From Tepidisphaeraceae bacterium (lineage in GTDB: Bacteria > Planctomycetota > Phycisphaerae > Tepidisphaerales > Tepidisphaeraceae), in assembly GCA_035998445.1 (NCBI GenBank), contig DASYHQ010000056.1, forward strand, positions 1 to 64,000: DNA of 64,000 nt, read 5' to 3'. Below are positions 60,529-64,000 of the stretch, piece by piece. The notes below the pieces were generated by a model that had not been told where the DNA came from, did not search any database, and worked only from the letters and a program-made list of their open reading frames with translations. The number at the start of each line of letters is the position of its first letter. Positions within the stretch are counted from its first letter, which is position 1. Both the position numbers and the translations under genes were made by a program.

Positions 60529-62604
60529 CTAATCCGAGAGGTCATCGCGCCCGCGCACCGCGCTCGCGATGGCGGTCGCCAGTTCCAATGGTGTGACGGG
60601 TTTGCTCATGTGCACGTCGAACCCCGCTGCCAGCGCGAGTCGGCGGTCGCCGAGGGTGGCGTAGGCGGTCAGCGCGATCGCGGGGAGGTGACGGGCGTGG
60701 CCGTCGGCCTGTTCGCGCTCGCGCAGGATGCGCACGAGCGCGTAACCGTCCTGGCCGGGCATGCCGATGTCGCTCACCAGCACGTCGGGGCGGAAGGTGT
60801 CGATCATCGCCAGCGCCTCGTCGACCGACGCCACCGCGCGCGACGTGGCGCCGGCCTCGCGTAGCACGACGGCCACCAGGGAGCGCACGTCCGGCTCGTC
60901 GTCCACCGTTAGCACGCGCACGCCCGCCAGCGACGGCTGCGCCTGCTTCTCGAGCCTCGTCGCCAGCGTGGCGGTGGCATGACCGTTGGTCTCGGGCGAC
61001 ACCACGACCGCCGGCACGTCGGCGCTTGCGTCGTCTTCGATGTGCGCGCCATGCGACACTGGCCCGTTCTGCACCGCCAGCAACGGCAGCGCGACGATGA
61101 ACGTGGCGCCCTTGCCGTCCCCCTCGCTCTCGGCCCGCACCGAGCCGCCGTGCGACTCGACCAGGTGGCGCACGATCGCCAGCCCCAACCCCAATCCGCC
61201 ATGGCTGCGGCGGCTGGTGCTGTCTGCCTGGCGGAAGCGGTCGAAGACGTAGGGCAAGAACTCGGGCGCGATGCCCTTGCCCGAGTCGATCACGTGAATC
61301 TCCATGTGCGACTCGCTGCGCCCCACGCGCACGGTCACGTGCCCGCCGCGCGGCGTGAACTTGATCGAGTTGCTCAGCAGGTTCCACACCACCTGCTGCA
61401 ACCGCCCTGCGTCGCCCATCACCACATCGGAACCGGGATCGACCACCAGCTCCATGGTGATCTGCTTCCCGCCGGCGGCCAGCTGCAGCGCCTCGATCGA
61501 TTGTTCGACGATCGCGCCAAGCGAGGTCGGCGTCACCTCGAGCCGAAGCTTGCCCGAGATGATGCGCGACACGTCCAGCAGGTCCTCGATCAACTGAGCC
61601 TGGCTGCGCGCGTTGCGCTCGATGATCTCCAGCCCCTCGGCGAGGTCGTCGCCCGTGCTGTTGGGCGTCCGCAGCATGGCCGCCCAACCGAGAATGGCGT
61701 TCAGCGGCGTGCGCAGCTCGTGGCTGAGCGTCGCGAGGAACTCGTCCTTCATGCGGTTGGCGTTCTCCGCCTCCAGCCGCGCGGCCTGGCTGGAGGCGTA
61801 CATGCGGTCGCGCTCCTGCTCGGCGCGCTTCTGGTCGTCGATGTCGGTCGCCGTGCCGAACCACTTCTGGATGCGCCCGTTCTCGTCCTTCCACGGCACG
61901 CACCGACCGATGTGCCAGCGATACGCGCCGTCGCTGGCCCGGCGGAAGCGGTACTCGCAGTCGAACGGCACGCCCTCCTGCGCCGACCGCTGCCACGCCA
62001 TCGTGCAACCGCCCAGGTCGTCGGGATGCACGATCTCGAAGAACCGCAGCACGGTTTCCTCGGCGTTCAGGCCCGTGTACTCGAACCACCGCTGGTTCAC
62101 GTAATCGCAGTAGCCGTCGGCGTTGGCGGTCCAGACGATCGTCGGAATGCTCTCGGCGAGGAAGCGGTACTTCGCCTCGCTGTCCTCCAGGCGTTTCTGC
62201 GCGTCGCGCAGTTCGGCGCGCTCGCGCGATTCCTTCAGCGCACGCGACACGGCCGGCACCAGGCGATCCATGCGGTGCTTCAGCACGTAATCGGTCGCGC
62301 CGGCCTTCAGCAGGTCGATCGCCACCTCTTCGCCGATCGTGCCCGACACGAAGATCAACGGCAGGTCCGGGTGCAGCTTGCGCACCTGCGCCAGCGCGTC
62401 GGGCACGTCGTAGTGCGGCACGTTGTAATCGGACAGGATCAGGTCGAACTGCCCGGTGCGCACGGCGTCCAGAAACCCCTCGGGGCTGTCGACGCTCGTC
62501 ACGTCGAACTCGAAGCGCCCATCGCGCAGCGTCTCGATCGTCAGCTCGGCGTCGAGCGGACTGTCTTCCAACAACAAGACGGACAACTTCTTCACGCGCG
62601 ACAT
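60529..62604 (-). CDS. Hybrid histidine kinase, receiver-PAS-kinase-receiver
   Basis: 691 residues from MSRVKKLSVLLLEDSPLDAE. The N-terminal receiver is at 5-125 (acceptor in FDLILSDYNVPHYD, Asp about 55). A PAS domain at about 150-270 has YRFLAESIPTIVWTANADGY and the PAC motif DCEYRFRRASDGAYRWHIGR. HisKA carries the His in [20 protein letters not shown] (about 290), HATPase_c has WNLLSNSIKFTPRGG, DSGKGI and GGLGLGLAI, and a C-terminal receiver has its Asp near 610 (VLVSDIGMPGQDG). No membrane segment, so it is a cytoplasmic phosphorelay hub. The leading receiver lets it take input from another kinase, plausibly the one at 63226. Confidence 0.93.
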   Translation of the reverse strand: MSRVKKLSVLLLEDSPLDAELTIETLRDGRFEFDVTSVDSPEGFLDAVRTGQFDLILSDYNVPHYDVPDALAQVRKLHPDLPLIFVSGTIGEEVAIDLLKAGATDYVLKHRMDRLVPAVSRALKESRERAELRDAQKRLEDSEAKYRFLAESIPTIVWTANADGYCDYVNQRWFEYTGLNAEETVLRFFEIVHPDDLGGCTMAWQRSAQEGVPFDCEYRFRRASDGAYRWHIGRCVPWKDENGRIQKWFGTATDIDDQKRAEQERDRMYASSQAARLEAENANRMKDEFLATLSHELRTPLNAILGWAAMLRTPNSTGDDLAEGLEIIERNARSQAQLIEDLLDVSRIISGKLRLEVTPTSLGAIVEQSIEALQLAAGGKQITMELVVDPGSDVVMGDAGRLQQVVWNLLSNSIKFTPRGGHVTVRVGRSESHMEIHVIDSGKGIAPEFLPYVFDRFRQADSTSRRSHGGLGLGLAIVRHLVESHGGSVRAESEGDGKGATFIVALPLLAVQNGPVSHGAHIEDDASADVPAVVVSPETNGHATATLATRLEKQAQPSLAGVRVLTVDDEPDVRSLVAVVLREAGATSRAVASVDEALAMIDTFRPDVLVSDIGMPGQDGYALVRILREREQADGHARHLPAIALTAYATLGDRRLALAAGFDVHMSKPVTPLELATAIASAVRGRDDLSD

Positions 62605-62801
62605 CTCCAACGCACACTCAGGACCACGGCCGCGCATCGCGAGCCGTCAACGGTCGGGCAGATCGGAACCTGGCATCGTGTCGTCATTGTAGACACGCAC
62701 TTACCATCGACCCGTTGCACGACGCACGAAAAAATGTGCCCCGCCCCATCGCGTGCGCAAATCGATCGCACGCGCGCGTGGCCATTCGGTGGATGGGAAC
62801 G

Positions 62802-63257
62802 TCATCGTCGGGACGTCACGCTGCCCGGTGGCGGCTGGTTGATGACGGCCCAGAACAAGCCCATCTCCTTGATCGCCTCGACGAAGTCGCCGAAGTCGAC
62901 CGGTTTCACCACGTACGCGTTCACGCCCAGCTTGTAGCTGCGCAGCAGGTCCTGCTCCTCGCGCGAGCTGGTGAGCATGACGACCGGCACCTGCATGAGG
63001 TCCGCGTCCTGCTTGATCGCTTCCAGCACCTGCAGCCCATCGACCTTGGGCAGTTTCAGGTCCAGCAGCACGACCGAGGGCATGCCCTTGGCGCGAAGCT
63101 TGAAGATGCCCTCCATGCGCAGGTAGTGCAGCGCCTCTTCGCCGTCGCGCACCACCACGACCTCGTTGGCTAGGTGGTTCTCGGCGAGCGCGGCGAGCGT
63201 GAGCTCGATGTCGTTGGGGTTGTCCTCAACGAGCAGTATCGGTTTCAGATCGGCCAT
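62802..63257 (-). CDS. Single-domain response regulator, Rcp1-like
   Basis: 151 residues from MADLKPILLVEDNPNDIELT, receiver domain only. Acidic pocket EDN at 11-13, phospho-Asp near 63 in VVLLDLKLPKVDGLQVLEAI, the switch Thr in PVVMLTSSREEQD, and Lys in NAYVVKPVDFGDF. The layout, with an insert before the acceptor (LHYLRMEGIFKLRAKGMPS), is that of Rcp1 regulators paired with phytochrome-like kinases. Its start overlaps the end of the kinase gene at 63226 by 32 nt, so the two are translationally coupled. There is no output domain; the signal must pass by protein contact or phosphorelay. Confidence 0.92.
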   Translation of the reverse strand: MADLKPILLVEDNPNDIELTLAALAENHLANEVVVVRDGEEALHYLRMEGIFKLRAKGMPSVVLLDLKLPKVDGLQVLEAIKQDADLMQVPVVMLTSSREEQDLLRSYKLGVNAYVVKPVDFGDFVEAIKEMGLFWAVINQPPPGSVTSRR

Positions 63258-64000
63258 GTGCTGGGTCCTGCTGCTGGGTCTTTCTTGGTAACGAGAAGTA
63301 GAACGTCGCCCCTTCGCCGAGCGCGCTCTCGGCCCAGGTGCGGCCACCGTGCCTTTCTATTGTACGCCTGACGTTCGCCAAGCCAATTCCGGTTCCTTCG
63401 AAGTCCTCCATTCGATGCAACCGCTGGAAGACGCCGAACAGCTTGTCGCGGTAGCGCGGGTCGAAGCCCGCGCCGTTGTCGCGGACGAGGAAGACGTCTT
63501 CGTTGCCTTCAACGCGGTGACCCACCTCGACGATCGCCTCGGGCTTGGGGCGCGTGTACTTGACGGCGTTCGACAGCAGGTTGCGCACGGCCGAGCGCAG
63601 CATCGTCACGTCGGCGATCACGTTGGGCAGTTCACCGACATGCCAGGTGATCGTCCGGCTGCCCGCCTCGGCCATCTGCACTTCGCCGATCACCTCGTCC
63701 ACCAGTCGCCTCATGTCGATCTCCATCGGTCGCAGCGCGGTGCGGCTCATCTGCGAGAAGGCCAGCAGCCCGTCGACCAGCGTGCCGGCAAAGCGGGCGG
63801 AATCGGTGATGGTGCGCAGGTACCTGCGGCTCGTGTCGTCCAGGTTGCTCGTGCGTTTCTGGAGCAATTCGGAATAGCCGACGATGTGCCGGAACGGCGC
63901 CCGCAGGTCGTGCGACACCGAATACGAGAACGCCTCCAACTCACGGTTGGTGCGCTGCAGTTCACCGGTAAGCGCCGCCAGTTCCTCGGCGCGCTTCAGC
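63226..64000 (-). CDS. Sensor histidine kinase (phytochrome-like kinase core), cut by the right edge
   Basis: 258 codons are visible; the frame is open to base 64000 (LKRAEELAALTGELQRTNRE), so the N-terminal sensor is outside the window. HisKA begins LEAFSYSVSHDLRAPFRHIV, with the phospho-His in SHDLRAP. HATPase_c shows LRSAVRNLLSNAVKYTRPKP, RDNGAGFDPRYRDKLFGVFQ, RLH.MEDFEGTGIGLANVRR and GEGATFYFSLP. The NRELEAFSYSVSHDLRAP lead is typical of bacteriophytochrome and PAS-GAF kinases that work with the Rcp1-like regulator encoded directly after it. Confidence 0.92.
   Translation of the reverse strand, partial: LKRAEELAALTGELQRTNRELEAFSYSVSHDLRAPFRHIVGYSELLQKRTSNLDDTSRRYLRTITDSARFAGTLVDGLLAFSQMSRTALRPMEIDMRRLVDEVIGEVQMAEAGSRTITWHVGELPNVIADVTMLRSAVRNLLSNAVKYTRPKPEAIVEVGHRVEGNEDVFLVRDNGAGFDPRYRDKLFGVFQRLHRMEDFEGTGIGLANVRRTIERHGGRTWAESALGEGATFYFSLPRKTQQQDPAHGRSETDTAR

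Noticed and set aside
60542-62617. 691-codon frame parallel to the hybrid kinase
   Set aside because: Arg-rich out-of-frame reading of the kinase gene, which itself has every kinase and receiver motif.

Overview
The window reads as a chromosomal segment of a high-GC planctomycete, most likely class Phycisphaerae (Tepidisphaera-like). The grounds are two PEP-CTERM proteins, two prepilin-type proteins with an LFVDGH motif, a secreted protein with twin DUF1080 domains and an LE-R-L type N-terminus, many PAS/receiver histidine kinases, and intergenic space packed with palindromic REP-type repeats. This placement is inference from gene content; no rRNA or tRNA is present to confirm it.

Layout. 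Positions 1-4022 (minus strand) hold small, mostly membrane-protein genes. The first four are separated by about 100-bp imperfect palindromes with the anatomy of integron attC sites, and stop codons lie inside the site boxes. This looks like an integrase-less cassette array (CALIN), partly broken by later repeat insertions. From 4079 come housekeeping genes: pgk, a small hypothetical, hisI, a TrkH-type transporter, a large membrane protein, clpS, galU, an apparently inactive trypsin-like protein, polX, a Nif3-like protein, hflX, a lipoprotein, an O-methyltransferase and pgi. Positions 23000-31400 are accessory: hypotheticals, a 14-residue tandem-repeat frame, a nuclease-like remnant, a SUKH-HEAT protein, a RAYT transposase flanked by paired hairpins, and a segmental duplication of an unknown gene around a PEP-CTERM gene.

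Positions 33030-41043 form a likely beta-1,3-glucan utilisation locus. All genes are on the minus strand: a LacI-type regulator, a PEP-CTERM protein, a prepilin-like protein, a clan GH-A hydrolase, a second prepilin-like protein and a GH81 endoglucanase. Then follow a lipoprotein, a class I aminotransferase, a PLD-like protein, a second lipoprotein, a hybrid sensor kinase, a UbiA-type prenyltransferase, a PilT-family ATPase, the secreted DUF1080 protein and a giant fused indolepyruvate:ferredoxin oxidoreductase. A GT-C type glycosyltransferase and a two-component cluster cut by the right edge close the window.

The most distinctive signal is the repeat ecology. At least ten families of REP/REPIN-like palindromes fill the intergenic gaps. 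One family has 26-bp conserved ends, a near-constant length of 137-140 bp and unrelated interiors. One member of it, plus a member of a second family, sits in frame inside the oxidoreductase gene and adds peptide to the protein. Repeat-derived reading frames are left out of the gene list.
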